From assembly GCA_020621985.1 (NCBI GenBank), contig JAHRYS010000001.1, forward strand, positions 461,737 through 525,736: 64,000 nt of DNA. Direction: 5' to 3'. Position 1 is the first letter of the stretch, and each line of letters begins with the position of its first letter. A program made the translations under genes and the position numbers. This document shows, in pieces, positions 43,508 to 52,360 of the stretch. The DNA is from Candidatus Ferrigenium altingense (GTDB lineage: Bacteria > Pseudomonadota > Gammaproteobacteria > Burkholderiales > Gallionellaceae). The notes under the pieces are model-generated. The model was not told where the DNA came from. It was given only the letters and a program-made list of their open reading frames with translations, and made no database searches.

Positions 43508-44035
43508 ATGCCAATAAAGTCCAGAATCCGCACCGTCCCGCATTACCCCCATCAGGGCATCATGTTCCGCGACATCACCACGCTGCTCAAAGATCCGGTC
43601 GGCCTGCGCGCCACGATTCAGGAAATCGTCAGCCGCTACAAAGGCATGAAGATCGACAAGGTGGCCGGCATCGAATCGCGCGGCTTCATCGTCGGCACGC
43701 CGGTCGCCTACGAGCTGGGCCTCGGCTTCGTGCCGGTGCGCAAAAAGGGCAAGCTGCCCGCCGAAACGGTCGGGCGCGACTACCAGCTCGAATACGGCAC
43801 CGACCGCATCGAAATTCATGTCGATGCGATCCAGAAGGGCGACCGCGTGCTGCTGGTAGATGACCTGATCGCCACCGGCGGCACGGCGGAAGCCGCCACC
43901 AAGCTGATCCAGGACATGGGTGGCATCGTCGTGGAATGCTGTTTCGTGATCGACCTGCCGGATATCGGCGGCAGGGCGCGTCTGGAAAAACTGGGGCACA
44001 AGGTGTTTGCGCTGTGCGAGTTCGAAGGGGATTAG
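43508..44035 (+). CDS. apt: Adenine phosphoribosyltransferase
   Basis: Converts adenine and PRPP to AMP. The PRPP-binding loop [14 protein letters not shown] is perfect, and the N-terminal block [20 protein letters not shown] is family-typical. ATG 43508 with AAGGA upstream is chosen over the track start; 175 residues is normal. It recycles the adenine released by MtnP in the gene just upstream. Confidence 0.97.
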   Translation: MPIKSRIRTVPHYPHQGIMFRDITTLLKDPVGLRATIQEIVSRYKGMKIDKVAGIESRGFIVGTPVAYELGLGFVPVRKKGKLPAETVGRDYQLEYGTDRIEIHVDAIQKGDRVLLVDDLIATGGTAEAATKLIQDMGGIVVECCFVIDLPDIGGRARLEKLGHKVFALCEFEGD

Positions 44036-44039
44036 CGGG

Positions 44040-44109
44040 TGTAGGGTGGGCACGCCGTGCCCACGCGGCGATTAAATTTATTGGTGGGCAACGAGTTGCC
44101 CACCCTACA
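44040..44109. repeat. GTAGGGTGGGCA inverted repeat between apt and mtnA
   Basis: 13-base outer arms TGTAGGGTGGGCA / TGCCCACCCTACA with an inner GTGGGCA-type palindrome. It fills nearly the whole gap. This GTAGGGTGGGCA family is widespread in bacterial genomes. Confidence 0.8.
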
Positions 44110-44114
44110 AAATC

Positions 44115-45185
44115 ATGAAAATTAACGGCAAACCCTATCGCACCATCTGGCCAACCGCCGACGCGGTGGAGATCATCGACCAGACCAGGCTGCCGCATGT
44201 TTTTGCCACATTGCGCCTGAACACGATGCGCGACGCCGAGCGTGCGATCCGCGACATGCAGGTGCGCGGTGCGCCGCTGATCGGCGTGACGGCGGCTTAC
44301 GGCGTCGCGCTGGCGATGCGGGATGATGCCTCGGATGCCGCGCTTGCCGACGCTTGCAGCGTGCTGCTCGCGGCGCGTCCCACGGCGGTGAACCTGCGCT
44401 GGGGCGTGGAAAAAATGCGCGCGCTGCTGGCTCCGTTGCCCGAACGTGAACGCATTGCTGCCGCCTGGAAAGAGGCGGCGCGCATCGCCGACGAGGACGT
44501 GGCGATCAACGCGGCCATCGGCAAGCATGGCGGCGAGATCATCCGCACGATTCACCAGAAGAAAAATACTGCGGTCAACATTCTCACGCACTGCAACGCC
44601 GGCTGGCTCGCGACGGTGGACTGGGGCACGGCGCTGGCACCGATCTATACCGCGTTCGACGCGGGCATTCCGCTGCATGTGTGGGTGGACGAGACGCGCC
44701 CGCGCAACCAGGGCGCGAGCCTGACCGCATGGGAACTCGGCCAGCACGGCGTGTCGCATACCGTGATCGTCGACAACGCGGGCGGGCACTTGATGCAGCA
44801 CGGCAGGGTGGACATGGCGATCGTCGGCTGCGACCGCGTCACGGCGCGCGGCGACGTATGCAACAAGATCGGCACCTATCTCAAGGCGCTCGCGGCGCAT
44901 GACAACGGCGTGCCGTTCTATGTGGCGCTGCCGACCCCGACAATCGACTGGACATTGCAGGATGGTGTGAAGGAAATCCCGATCGAGGAACGCGCACAGG
45001 AAGAGGTGACGCATATCGCCGGGTTGTGCGACGACGGGCAGGTGCGCACCGTGCAGGTCACCCCGCAAGGTTCGCGCGCGGCCAATTACGGCTTCGACGT
45101 GACCCCGGCGCGGCTGGTAACGGGGTTGATCACCGAGCGCGGTGTGGTGAAGGCGGATGCCGGGGCGATGGAAGTATTGCGGTAA
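44115..45185 (+). CDS. mtnA: 5-methylthioribose-1-phosphate isomerase
   Basis: Isomerises methylthioribose-1-phosphate to methylthioribulose-1-phosphate. eIF2B-like fold; conserved [19 protein letters not shown] (catalytic Cys) and [23 protein letters not shown] blocks (Asp of the last is catalytic). 356 residues. It follows mtnP and apt. No mtnB, mtnC or mtnD is present after it; the next gene encodes an aldolase-dehydrogenase fusion. Confidence 0.95.
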   Translation: MKINGKPYRTIWPTADAVEIIDQTRLPHVFATLRLNTMRDAERAIRDMQVRGAPLIGVTAAYGVALAMRDDASDAALADACSVLLAARPTAVNLRWGVEKMRALLAPLPERERIAAAWKEAARIADEDVAINAAIGKHGGEIIRTIHQKKNTAVNILTHCNAGWLATVDWGTALAPIYTAFDAGIPLHVWVDETRPRNQGASLTAWELGQHGVSHTVIVDNAGGHLMQHGRVDMAIVGCDRVTARGDVCNKIGTYLKALAAHDNGVPFYVALPTPTIDWTLQDGVKEIPIEERAQEEVTHIAGLCDDGQVRTVQVTPQGSRAANYGFDVTPARLVTGLITERGVVKADAGAMEVLR

Positions 45186-45217
45186 CGCTGGTAGGGATTT
45201 ATCACGGCACGAAGAAC

Positions 45218-45292
45218 AAACCCCCTCCAACTCCCCCTTATCAGGGGGAGAGGTTGACTCCTCCCCTGACAAGGGGAGGCCGGGAGGGGTTT
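45218..45292. repeat. Inverted repeat between mtnA and the aldolase-SDR gene
   Basis: Outer arms AAACCCCCTCC / GGGAGGGGTTT enclose two smaller palindromes (CTCCCCCTTATCAGGGGGAG and CTCCCCTGACAAGGGGAG). A class of intergenic repeat distinct from the three others in this cluster. Confidence 0.75.
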
Positions 45293-45333
45293 GGGGTTGC
45301 ATCTAGTGTGGCTGGAAATTAACAGGATCAAAA

Positions 45334-47373
45334 ATGGAAAACCTCTGGAACGAAACAGAAGCAGGCAAGCAAAAAGACATTTTGGCGGAGCGCGTCTATT
45401 CGTCGCGCCTGCTCGGCGCGAACCCGAACCTGGTGTTGCACGGCGGCGGCAACACTTCGGTGAAGGGCGTCAGCAAGAACATCTTCGGCGAGGATGTGGC
45501 TACTTTATTTGTAAAGGGCAGCGGTTCCGACCTCGCCACGATAGAGGCCAAGGACTTCGTCGCGGTGCGCCTGGATGCGATGCTGAAGCTGTCGCGGCTG
45601 GAAAAATTGTCGGACATCGACATGGCGCGCGAGCTCAAGCTGGCTTCGCTTGACCCGTCGGCGCCCGCGCCGTCGGTCGAGGCGATTCTGCATGCGCTGA
45701 TCCCGCATCGCTTTGTCGACCATACCCATGCCGATGCAATCGTGGCGGTCACCAATACCGCGAACGGCGAGGCGCGCATCCGCGAGATTTACGGCGATGA
45801 AGTCATCGTGCTGCCTTACGTGATGCCGGGATTCGATCTCGCCAAGCTGTGCGCCGAGGTGTTTCCCAAACAGGCCACTTCACGCACCATCGGCATGGTG
45901 CTGATGAACCACGGCATCTTCAGTTTCGGGGATACCGCGAAACAATCCTACGAGCGGATGATAGAACTGGTCGGCCGCGCCGAGGATTACCTGAATAATT
46001 TCAAAGAAACCGTTCGGCCTGAGCTTGTCGAAGGCAGGGGAACTAGCGGTTCGACAGGCTCACCGCGAACGGTAAATGGGGAAGTCTCTGCGAGCGCAGA
46101 CTGGTTAGCGTTGCCGGAGTTGAGAAAGAAAGTTTCCGCTGCCGCCGGTTTTCCGCTGCTGTTGCGCAGCTGTTCGAGTGCGGCTGCGCTGGCCTTTGCG
46201 CGCCATCCCAACGCGGCCAGCATCACGCAGCGCGGCCCGGCCACGCCGGATCACGTGATCCGCACCAAGCGCCTGCCGATGTTCGGACGCGATGTCGAGG
46301 CCTACGCGCAGGCATACAAACAGAGTTTTGAGAAGAACTCGAAACAGGCGAAGCAGCCGCTGACGATGCTCGACCCCGCGCCGCGCGTCATCATCGACCC
46401 GGAGTTCGGCCTGGTCAGCGCGGGCCGTTCGGCGCGCGACACGCAGATCGTCGAGGACATCTATCTGCACACCCAGGACATTATCCTGCGCGGCGAAAAG
46501 CTTGGCGGCTATCAGGCGCTGGGCGAGGCGGAGCTGTTCAGCATGGAATACTGGGACCTCGAACAGGCCAAGCTGAAGAAGGCCGGCGCGCCGAAAGCGT
46601 TCGCCGGCGAGGTTGCGCTGGTGACCGGTGCGGCATCCGGCATCGGCAAGGCTTGCGTGCAATCGTTTCTGAACCGGGGCGCGGCGGTCGTGGCGGTGGA
46701 CATCAATCCGGCCGTGGAGACGTTATTCGGCAACCGCGCGGACTGTGCTCGTGAAGATTATCTGGGCATCACCGCAGACCTGACATCAACGCAGGACATC
46801 CGGCGCGTCATCGAGCAGACGCTGCGCCGTTTTGGCGGCCTCGATATGTTGGTGCTTAACGCGGGCATCTTCCCCGGCGGCAAGAAGATAGCGGCGCTGT
46901 CCGACGACGAGTGGCGCAAGGTCATGGCGGTCAACCTGGATTCCAATCTGGCGATCATGCGTGAGGCGCACCCGTTGCTGAAAGCGGCGCCGAGGTATGG
47001 CCGCGTCGTGGTGAACGGCTCGAAGAACGTCCCGGCGCCGGGCCCCGGCGTGGTGGCCTATTCCGCTTCCAAGGCGGCGCTGACACAGGTTGCGCGCGTC
47101 GCCGCATTGGAGTGGGGCGCGGATAAAATCAGGATCAATCTGGTGCATCCGAACGCGGTGTTCGACACCGGCATCTGGACGCCGGAAGTGCTGGCGCAGC
47201 GCGCCGCCCATTACGGCATGAGCGTCGACGATTACAAGCGCAACAATGTGCTGCATGAAGAAGTCACCAGCAGGGACGTGGCGGAGTTGATCGCGGAAAT
47301 GTGCGGCACGCTGTTCGCGAAGATCACCGGCGCGCAAGTGCCGATCGACGGCGGCAACGAGCGGGTGATCTGA
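45334..47373 (+). CDS. Bifunctional class II aldolase / short-chain dehydrogenase
   Basis: 679 residues. The N-terminal half is an AraD/FucA-like class II aldolase (VLHGGGNTSVK; metal-binding DHTHADAIVAV; LMNHGIFSFG). The C-terminal 250 residues are an SDR with GAASGIGKA cofactor motif, LNAGIF, and catalytic Ser-Tyr-Lys region (VVNGSKNV...AYSASKAAL). Databases often call it rhamnulose-1-phosphate aldolase/dehydrogenase. Next to mtnP-apt-mtnA it more likely cleaves methylthioribulose-1-P (or deoxyribulose-1-P) to DHAP plus an aldehyde and reduces or oxidises the aldehyde. A 65-bp palindrome is inserted in frame, encoding VRPELVEG through SPRTVNG, just past the aldolase core. Confidence 0.88.
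   Translation: MENLWNETEAGKQKDILAERVYSSRLLGANPNLVLHGGGNTSVKGVSKNIFGEDVATLFVKGSGSDLATIEAKDFVAVRLDAMLKLSRLEKLSDIDMARELKLASLDPSAPAPSVEAILHALIPHRFVDHTHADAIVAVTNTANGEARIREIYGDEVIVLPYVMPGFDLAKLCAEVFPKQATSRTIGMVLMNHGIFSFGDTAKQSYERMIELVGRAEDYLNNFKETVRPELVEGRGTSGSTGSPRTVNGEVSASADWLALPELRKKVSAAAGFPLLLRSCSSAAALAFARHPNAASITQRGPATPDHVIRTKRLPMFGRDVEAYAQAYKQSFEKNSKQAKQPLTMLDPAPRVIIDPEFGLVSAGRSARDTQIVEDIYLHTQDIILRGEKLGGYQALGEAELFSMEYWDLEQAKLKKAGAPKAFAGEVALVTGAASGIGKACVQSFLNRGAAVVAVDINPAVETLFGNRADCAREDYLGITADLTSTQDIRRVIEQTLRRFGGLDMLVLNAGIFPGGKKIAALSDDEWRKVMAVNLDSNLAIMREAHPLLKAAPRYGRVVVNGSKNVPAPGPGVVAYSASKAALTQVARVAALEWGADKIRINLVHPNAVFDTGIWTPEVLAQRAAHYGMSVDDYKRNNVLHEEVTSRDVAELIAEMCGTLFAKITGAQVPIDGGNERVI
46009..46073. 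repeat. 65-bp palindromic element inserted in frame in the aldolase-SDR gene
   Basis: Left arm ACCGTTCGGCCTGAGCTTGT continuing CGAAGG, right arm GGTTCGACAGGCTCACCGCG continuing AACGGT. Length and frame keep the host ORF open, adding about 22 residues unlike family members. Confidence 0.85.
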
Positions 47374-47389
47374 ACGATCGAATGGAATG

Positions 47390-47464
47390 TGGTGTCCCCG
47401 ACAGGAATCGAACCTGTAATTGACCCTTAGGAGGGGCCGGTTATATCCATTTAACTACGGAGAC
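47390..47464 (-). tRNA. tRNA-Arg (anticodon CCU)
   Basis: Read on the minus strand. Acceptor GTCTCCG pairs with CGGGGAC (one G-U), anticodon stem GGCCC/GGGTC encloses loop CTCCTAA with anticodon CCT, T-arm is ACAGG-TTCGATT-CCTGT, and the encoded 3' end is CCA. Folded by eye; all arms fit a standard tRNA. Confidence 0.95.
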
Positions 47465-47538
47465 AGCTTGACTGCGGAAGCAGCGGGCGCATTCTAGCTT
47501 AAACGCCGCGTAATCAGAACCCGCTCGGTCGTCCATTT

Positions 47539-48714
47539 ATGAAAAAACATAAATTACCCGGCACCGTCATCGCGCTCGGGCTGGTCAGTTTTCTGAATGA
47601 CCTGGCTTCGGAAATGGTGACGCCGTTCATCCCGATTTTGATCGCCACGGTGCTGGGCGCCGGGCCGGTGATCCTCGGGCTGGTGGAGGGCGTGGCGGAT
47701 GCGGCGGCGAGTTTCCTCAAGCTTTGGGCGGGGCGCTATTCGGACAGCAAGCATGGCCGCCGCAAACAACTGATGGTGTTCGGCTACGGGCTGTCCAATC
47801 TGGCGCGCCCGCTGCTGGCGCTGGTGTCGAGCTGGGGAGCGCTGCTGCTGTTGCGCAGCCTGGACCGCGCCGGCAAGGGCTTGCGCAATGCGCCGCGCGA
47901 CGCGCTGCTCGCGGATAGCGCACATCCTAAAATACACGGCTTTGCCTACGGCTTCCACCGCGCGATGGACAACGCCGGCGCGCTGGGCGGCACGCTGCTC
48001 GCGGTTGCCGCGTTGAGCTGGCTGGACTGGTCGGTGAGCGAGGTGATTCTGTGGTCGGCGCTGCCGGGTGTGCTGGTGCTGCTGGTGCTGATCTTCGGCG
48101 TGCGCGAAGCGCCGCGCCCGGTTGTGCAGCAGCAGAAACGGCAGGCGCCGCTGGCCTGGTCGGAGTTGTCGCACAACATGCGCCGCTATTTGTGGGTGCT
48201 GGTGCTGTTCACCTTTGCGCGCGTCTCGGAGAGCTTCATCCTGCTGCGCGGCAACGAGCTGGGCATGAGCGTGGTGCAGTTGCTGCTGTTGTGGGCGGCG
48301 CTGAACCTCGCCAAATCCGGGGCTTCGCTGCTCGGCGGGCACATGGCGGATAAGTTCGGCATACGCCGTCTGAGCCTGGTCAGCTGGTCGGGTTATGCCG
48401 CGAGTTTTGTCGCGCTCGGTTTGGTCGAGCAGGGTAACGCGTTGTGGGCCTGCACCCTGCTGTATGGCTTGCTGACCGGCCTGGGCGAAGGCTCGGAGCG
48501 CGCATTGATCAGCCTGTATGCCGACGAACGCGAGCGCGGCACGGCGTTTGGCTGGTATCATCTCGCCGTTGGCCTGAGTGCCATTCCCGCCGGGGTATTG
48601 TTCGGCACGATATGGCATTACTGGAATGCCGGTGCCGCATTTTTGTTTGCCGGGGCATTGGCTTCGCTATGTGTGCTGTTGCTGCGCTTCTGGAGTTTCA
48701 ACGACCCAGCGTGA
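47539..48714 (+). CDS. Major facilitator superfamily transporter
   Basis: 391 residues with about 12 hydrophobic segments and the MFS loop motif GRYSDSKHGRRKQLMVFGYGLS after TM2; the second half repeats it as GGHMADKFGIRRL. The N-terminus, FLNDLASEMVTPFIPI, and the block DRAGKGLRNAPRDALLADS recall a bacterial MFS group annotated only as permeases. Substrate unknown. It is alone between the tRNA gene and uup. Confidence 0.88.
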   Translation: MKKHKLPGTVIALGLVSFLNDLASEMVTPFIPILIATVLGAGPVILGLVEGVADAAASFLKLWAGRYSDSKHGRRKQLMVFGYGLSNLARPLLALVSSWGALLLLRSLDRAGKGLRNAPRDALLADSAHPKIHGFAYGFHRAMDNAGALGGTLLAVAALSWLDWSVSEVILWSALPGVLVLLVLIFGVREAPRPVVQQQKRQAPLAWSELSHNMRRYLWVLVLFTFARVSESFILLRGNELGMSVVQLLLLWAALNLAKSGASLLGGHMADKFGIRRLSLVSWSGYAASFVALGLVEQGNALWACTLLYGLLTGLGEGSERALISLYADERERGTAFGWYHLAVGLSAIPAGVLFGTIWHYWNAGAAFLFAGALASLCVLLLRFWSFNDPA

Positions 48715-48783
48715 TTTTCATCGAATATTTGTCCATCGGTTTTTTTCAATCAATCGTTTCATTTCAACAAGTAGCTTTCACTT

Positions 48784-50700
48784 ATGCCAATTATTACCTT
48801 AGACAAGGCGTGCCTCGCATTCGGGCACGTCGCACTGCTCGACCACGCCGACTTTCAACTCGATGAGGGCGAACGCGTCGGCCTGATCGGGCGCAACGGC
48901 GGCGGCAAGTCGAGCATGATGCGCGTGCTGGCCGGCCAAGGCAATTTAGACGACGGGCTGGTGTGGCGCGCGCCGACCGCGCGGATCTGCTACGTCAGCC
49001 AGGAGCCGGTGCTGAATGCCGACGACACGGTGTTCGATGCGGTGGCGCAAGGCCTGGGCGATTTGCATACGCTGCTCAGCGATTACCATCATGTTTCCCA
49101 TCAATTGTCCGAAGCGGATGCGGACGTGGAAGCGCTGCTGGAAAAAATGCAGCACTTGCAGACCCAGCTCGAGGCGCAGAACGGCTGGTCAGTGCAGGCG
49201 CGCATCGAGACCGCGATCGCGCGGCTGGATCTGGACCCCGACAAACGCGTCGGCGACATGTCCGGCGGGCAGCGCAAGCGCGTGGCGCTGGCGCAGGCAT
49301 TGGTGGCCGAGCCGGATGTGCTGATCCTCGACGAACCGACCAACCATCTGGATTTCGAATCCATCGAATGGCTGGAAGGGCTGCTGAACAACTTTGTCGG
49401 CGCGGTGTTGTTCGTCACGCATGACCGGCGTTTTCTGGACAACGTCACCACGCGCATTATCGAACTGGACCGCGGCAAGCTGGCGAGTTTCACCGGCAAT
49501 TTTTCCGCCTATCAGGCAATCAAGGAGCGCATGCTGAGCGACGAGGCGGTAGTGAACGCCAAGTTCGACAAGGTGCTGGCGCAGGAAGAAGTGTGGATAC
49601 GCCAGGGGGTCAAGGCGCGCCGCACCCGCAACGAAGGCCGCGTGCTGCGCCTGGAGCAATTGCGCCGCGACCGCGCGGCGCGCCGTGAAAAAGTCGGCAA
49701 GGTCGAGATGACAGTGGACACCGGCGACCGTTCCGGCAAGCTGGTGGCCGAACTGGAAAATGTCAGCAAATCATTTGGCGAACGCAAGATCATCGACGAT
49801 TTTTCCTGTCGCATCCAGCGCGGCGACAAGATCGGCCTGCTCGGCCCGAACGGCGCGGGCAAGAGCACGCTGCTCAAGATCATCCTCGGCCAAATGGAAC
49901 CGGACTCCGGGAAGGTCAAGCTCGGCACGAAGATTTCGGTCGCGTATTTCGACCAGTTGCGCGAGCAACTGGATGACGAAGCGACGCTGGCCGACACCAT
50001 CAGCCAGGGTTCGGATTTTGTCGAGATCGGCGGGCAGAAGAAGCATGTCATCAGCTATCTCGGCGATTTCCTGTTCGCGCCGGAGCGCGCCCGCTCACCG
50101 GTCAAGAGCTGTTCCGGCGGCGAGCGCAACCGCCTGCTGCTGGCAAGGCTGTTCACCCAGCCTGCCAACGTGCTGGTGCTCGATGAGCCGACCAACGACC
50201 TCGACATTGAGACGCTGGAGCTGCTCGAAGAGCTGCTGGCAAACTATGACGGCACGCTGTTTCTGGTCAGCCATGACCGCGCGTTTCTCGACAACGTGGT
50301 CACGCAGGTGATCGCGTTCGAGGGCGACGGCAAGCTGATCGAATACGTCGGCGGCTATGAGGACTGGGTGCGGGTGAAAAAATACCAGGCAACAGCAGCA
50401 ACCGCCAAACTACCTGTTTCAACGCCGCCGCGTGTGGCAGTCGCGCCGGCAGAAAAACCCAAAGCCATCAGCAAACTCAGCCACAAGGAAGCGCGCGAGC
50501 TGGAAGAGCTGCCCAAGCGCATCGAGGTATTGGAGCGCGAGCAGATCGACATTGTCGCGCATCTCGCCGATGGCACGCTATACCGCAGCGATGTTAAGCG
50601 CGCCAAGCAACTGCAAGCGCGCAGCGAGGAAATCGGGGCGGAAATAGCGGAGGCGATGCAACGCTGGGAGGAGCTGGAGCAGCGCTCGCTGGCTATGTAA
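48784..50700 (+). CDS. uup: ABC-F family ATPase Uup
   Basis: 638 residues, two ABC cassettes without membrane domains. Walker A GRNGGGKSS and GPNGAGKST; signatures MSGGQRKRVALAQAL and CSGGERNRLLLARL; Walker B LILDEPTNHLD and LVLDEPTNDLD. The C-terminal basic/acidic coiled coil (LSHKEARELEELPKRIEVLE) is the DNA/ribosome-binding tail that marks Uup among ABC-F proteins. Implicated in ribosome and recombination-related functions and in transposon excision stability. Confidence 0.94.
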   Translation: MPIITLDKACLAFGHVALLDHADFQLDEGERVGLIGRNGGGKSSMMRVLAGQGNLDDGLVWRAPTARICYVSQEPVLNADDTVFDAVAQGLGDLHTLLSDYHHVSHQLSEADADVEALLEKMQHLQTQLEAQNGWSVQARIETAIARLDLDPDKRVGDMSGGQRKRVALAQALVAEPDVLILDEPTNHLDFESIEWLEGLLNNFVGAVLFVTHDRRFLDNVTTRIIELDRGKLASFTGNFSAYQAIKERMLSDEAVVNAKFDKVLAQEEVWIRQGVKARRTRNEGRVLRLEQLRRDRAARREKVGKVEMTVDTGDRSGKLVAELENVSKSFGERKIIDDFSCRIQRGDKIGLLGPNGAGKSTLLKIILGQMEPDSGKVKLGTKISVAYFDQLREQLDDEATLADTISQGSDFVEIGGQKKHVISYLGDFLFAPERARSPVKSCSGGERNRLLLARLFTQPANVLVLDEPTNDLDIETLELLEELLANYDGTLFLVSHDRAFLDNVVTQVIAFEGDGKLIEYVGGYEDWVRVKKYQATAATAKLPVSTPPRVAVAPAEKPKAISKLSHKEARELEELPKRIEVLEREQIDIVAHLADGTLYRSDVKRAKQLQARSEEIGAEIAEAMQRWEELEQRSLAM

Positions 50701-50800
50701 TTCCATTTTTCAATCAGAAGCATGGCAGGGAGTAATCAGGAACAAAAAGGCTGCACGGCAAGCGCGTTTCGGGTAAATTGCGCGCTCATTATTTGGCAAT

Positions 50801-50836
50801 GGAACCTTTCCGGAATAACGTTATTCCACTGGTTCC
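50801..50836. promoter_or_regulatory. Nested palindrome upstream of the cytochrome b561 gene
   Basis: Perfect 16-bp palindrome GGAATAACGTTATTCC (50812-50827) flanked by outer arms GGAACC / GGTTCC. It ends 20 bases before the ATG, a natural operator position. The regulator is unknown. Confidence 0.55.
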
Positions 50837-50856
50837 AAATATTTCAGGAGAAAGTT

Positions 50857-51378
50857 ATGACGCAATACAGCAAACGCATGGTGATCGTTCATTGGCTGAC
50901 CTTGGCATTGGTGGTCGTCGCGTGGTTCCTGGGCCATGAACTGGATGAGGCAAGGCATGAAGAGGGTGCAACGATTGCCGGATACATTGCGCATGCGTTG
51001 GTGGGCGGCGCGGTGCTGCTGTTTACCCTGGCGCGACTGTTTTTCCGCAGCAAGGACGGCACACCGCCGCCAGTGGGGCAGTCGCTGATGGACAAGGTGG
51101 CCAAGGGCATTCATCACGGGCTTTATGCCTTGCTGGTGCTGTTGCCGGTAAGCGGGTTTATGACAATTGTGACGAGCGATGTGGGCAAGGCCTTACTGGC
51201 AGGCGACGCAACCTTGCTCCCCAAAAAATTTACCGGCGTAGTTCCCCACGACGTGCATGAAATATTGGTGACGGTGCTGATCGTGCTGGTAGTGGTGCAT
51301 ATACTGGGCGCGATCAAGCACCAGTTCATCATGAAAGACGGCCTGATGGAGCGGATGTCGCTGCGCCGGAAAGACTGA
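50857..51378 (+). CDS. Cytochrome b561 family protein
   Basis: 173 residues from ATG 50857 (CAGGAG 6 bases upstream); the track start is too far 5'. Four transmembrane helices with heme-ligand histidines at IVHWLTL, AHALVGG, IHHGLYALL and VVHILGAIKHQF, as in YodB/CybB-type diheme b561 proteins that oxidise quinol or reduce superoxide at the inner membrane. A terminator follows, and a perfect palindrome precedes it. Confidence 0.9.
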   Translation: MTQYSKRMVIVHWLTLALVVVAWFLGHELDEARHEEGATIAGYIAHALVGGAVLLFTLARLFFRSKDGTPPPVGQSLMDKVAKGIHHGLYALLVLLPVSGFMTIVTSDVGKALLAGDATLLPKKFTGVVPHDVHEILVTVLIVLVVVHILGAIKHQFIMKDGLMERMSLRRKD

Positions 51379-51412
51379 TACAGCCGCAAATCGAACGTAG
51401 GGGCGGGCCCAT

Positions 51413-51449
51413 AGGGCGGGTAAATGGAAACCCGCCCTTTTTGTTTTTT
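51413..51449 (+). terminator. Intrinsic terminator after cytochrome b561
   Basis: Perfect 9-bp stem AGGGCGGGT / ACCCGCCCT with an 8-base loop, followed by TTTTGTTTTTT. It lies between convergent genes. Confidence 0.9.
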
Positions 51450-51455
51450 GGGATT

Positions 51456-52355
51456 TCAGAAGTCGGCGGTTTGCAGCAGCCAGCCTATCCCGCTTAGCGC
51501 GCCGAAGAAAATCACCACATGCGCCCAACTCCAGAGCAGGTAGCGGCGCGATAATTTTTCCGGCGTGAGGTTGCTGATCAGGAATAATTTGCCGTCGCGC
51601 GGCCGGTCGATGAGGTGGATGTCCGGTTGCGCGTGCGCTGCGCGCTGTTTTTTCGCTACCTCGCGCTTGGCGGCCTGGCGCGCCAGCATCCATTCGTTCA
51701 TATCCAGCTCGCCGTCGTTGTTCAGGTCGAAGCGCGCGTGCAGCGCGGGTTTGTCCTGCTTCCATTCGGCGAGCAGCGCATTGAGTTCGGCGCGGCTGCC
51801 GAATTCCACCGCCCCGTTCCGCGTGCGGAACTCGCCGATGACATACAGGTTGTCGCTGTTGATGAGCTTCCACTCGGTGTAGCGGTAATCGCCTTCCTGC
51901 CATTGGTCACGGTGTTTGGTGACGATCTCGGCATGTTCCGGATCGACCACGCAATCGCCCGTGTCGTCGCGCAACAGGAACGAATCGCTGCTCTCGCCGC
52001 TGTCCACGGTTTTCCACTTGTCTTTCGAGCCACGCTGTTCGATTTTGTAGCGATACCACAGGCAGGGCAGTTGGCGGCATTTGCTGATCAGCGGCATTTC
52101 ACCGAACTGCTTGCCGCGTCCGATCAGTTCGACATAACCCTGTGCGGCTGAAGCGACCTTGGAAGTCGGCGTGCCGCGTATCGCACGCAGCCGTTTCAGT
52201 GCCGAGAGCCAGGCTGCAAAGCTGATGATCGCCATTACGGACAGACAGCCCAGCCAAGCCTCGCGCGATTCCAGTTTGACGCCGATAAACAGCAGCAGTA
52301 ACTGCGCGCCGGAGGTGATGAGCTCGGCGTAGCTGCGGCGCAGCGAAACCAGCAT
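51456..52355 (-). CDS. GIDE-domain membrane protein with an EF-hand
   Basis: 299 residues. Two N-terminal transmembrane segments, then a GIDE-type domain (GYVELIGRGKQ...PCLWYRYKIEQ...SGESSDSFLLRDDTGDCVVDPEHAEI), as in the membrane E3-ligase MUL1 but without a RING finger. A perfect 12-residue EF-hand loop follows (DLNNDGELDMNE), suggesting Ca2+ binding, and a C-terminal transmembrane helix ends the protein. It lies 5 bp after lemA in the same operon; LemA-GIDE pairing is common, the EF-hand is less usual. Confidence 0.85.
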   Translation of the reverse strand: MLVSLRRSYAELITSGAQLLLLFIGVKLESREAWLGCLSVMAIISFAAWLSALKRLRAIRGTPTSKVASAAQGYVELIGRGKQFGEMPLISKCRQLPCLWYRYKIEQRGSKDKWKTVDSGESSDSFLLRDDTGDCVVDPEHAEIVTKHRDQWQEGDYRYTEWKLINSDNLYVIGEFRTRNGAVEFGSRAELNALLAEWKQDKPALHARFDLNNDGELDMNEWMLARQAAKREVAKKQRAAHAQPDIHLIDRPRDGKLFLISNLTPEKLSRRYLLWSWAHVVIFFGALSGIGWLLQTADF

Positions 52356-52360
52356 GGTGC

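Noticed and set aside
44115-45185. mtnA read as an eIF2B-like initiation factor
   Set aside because: The catalytic Cys/Asp blocks and the mtnP-apt neighbours fit the isomerase.
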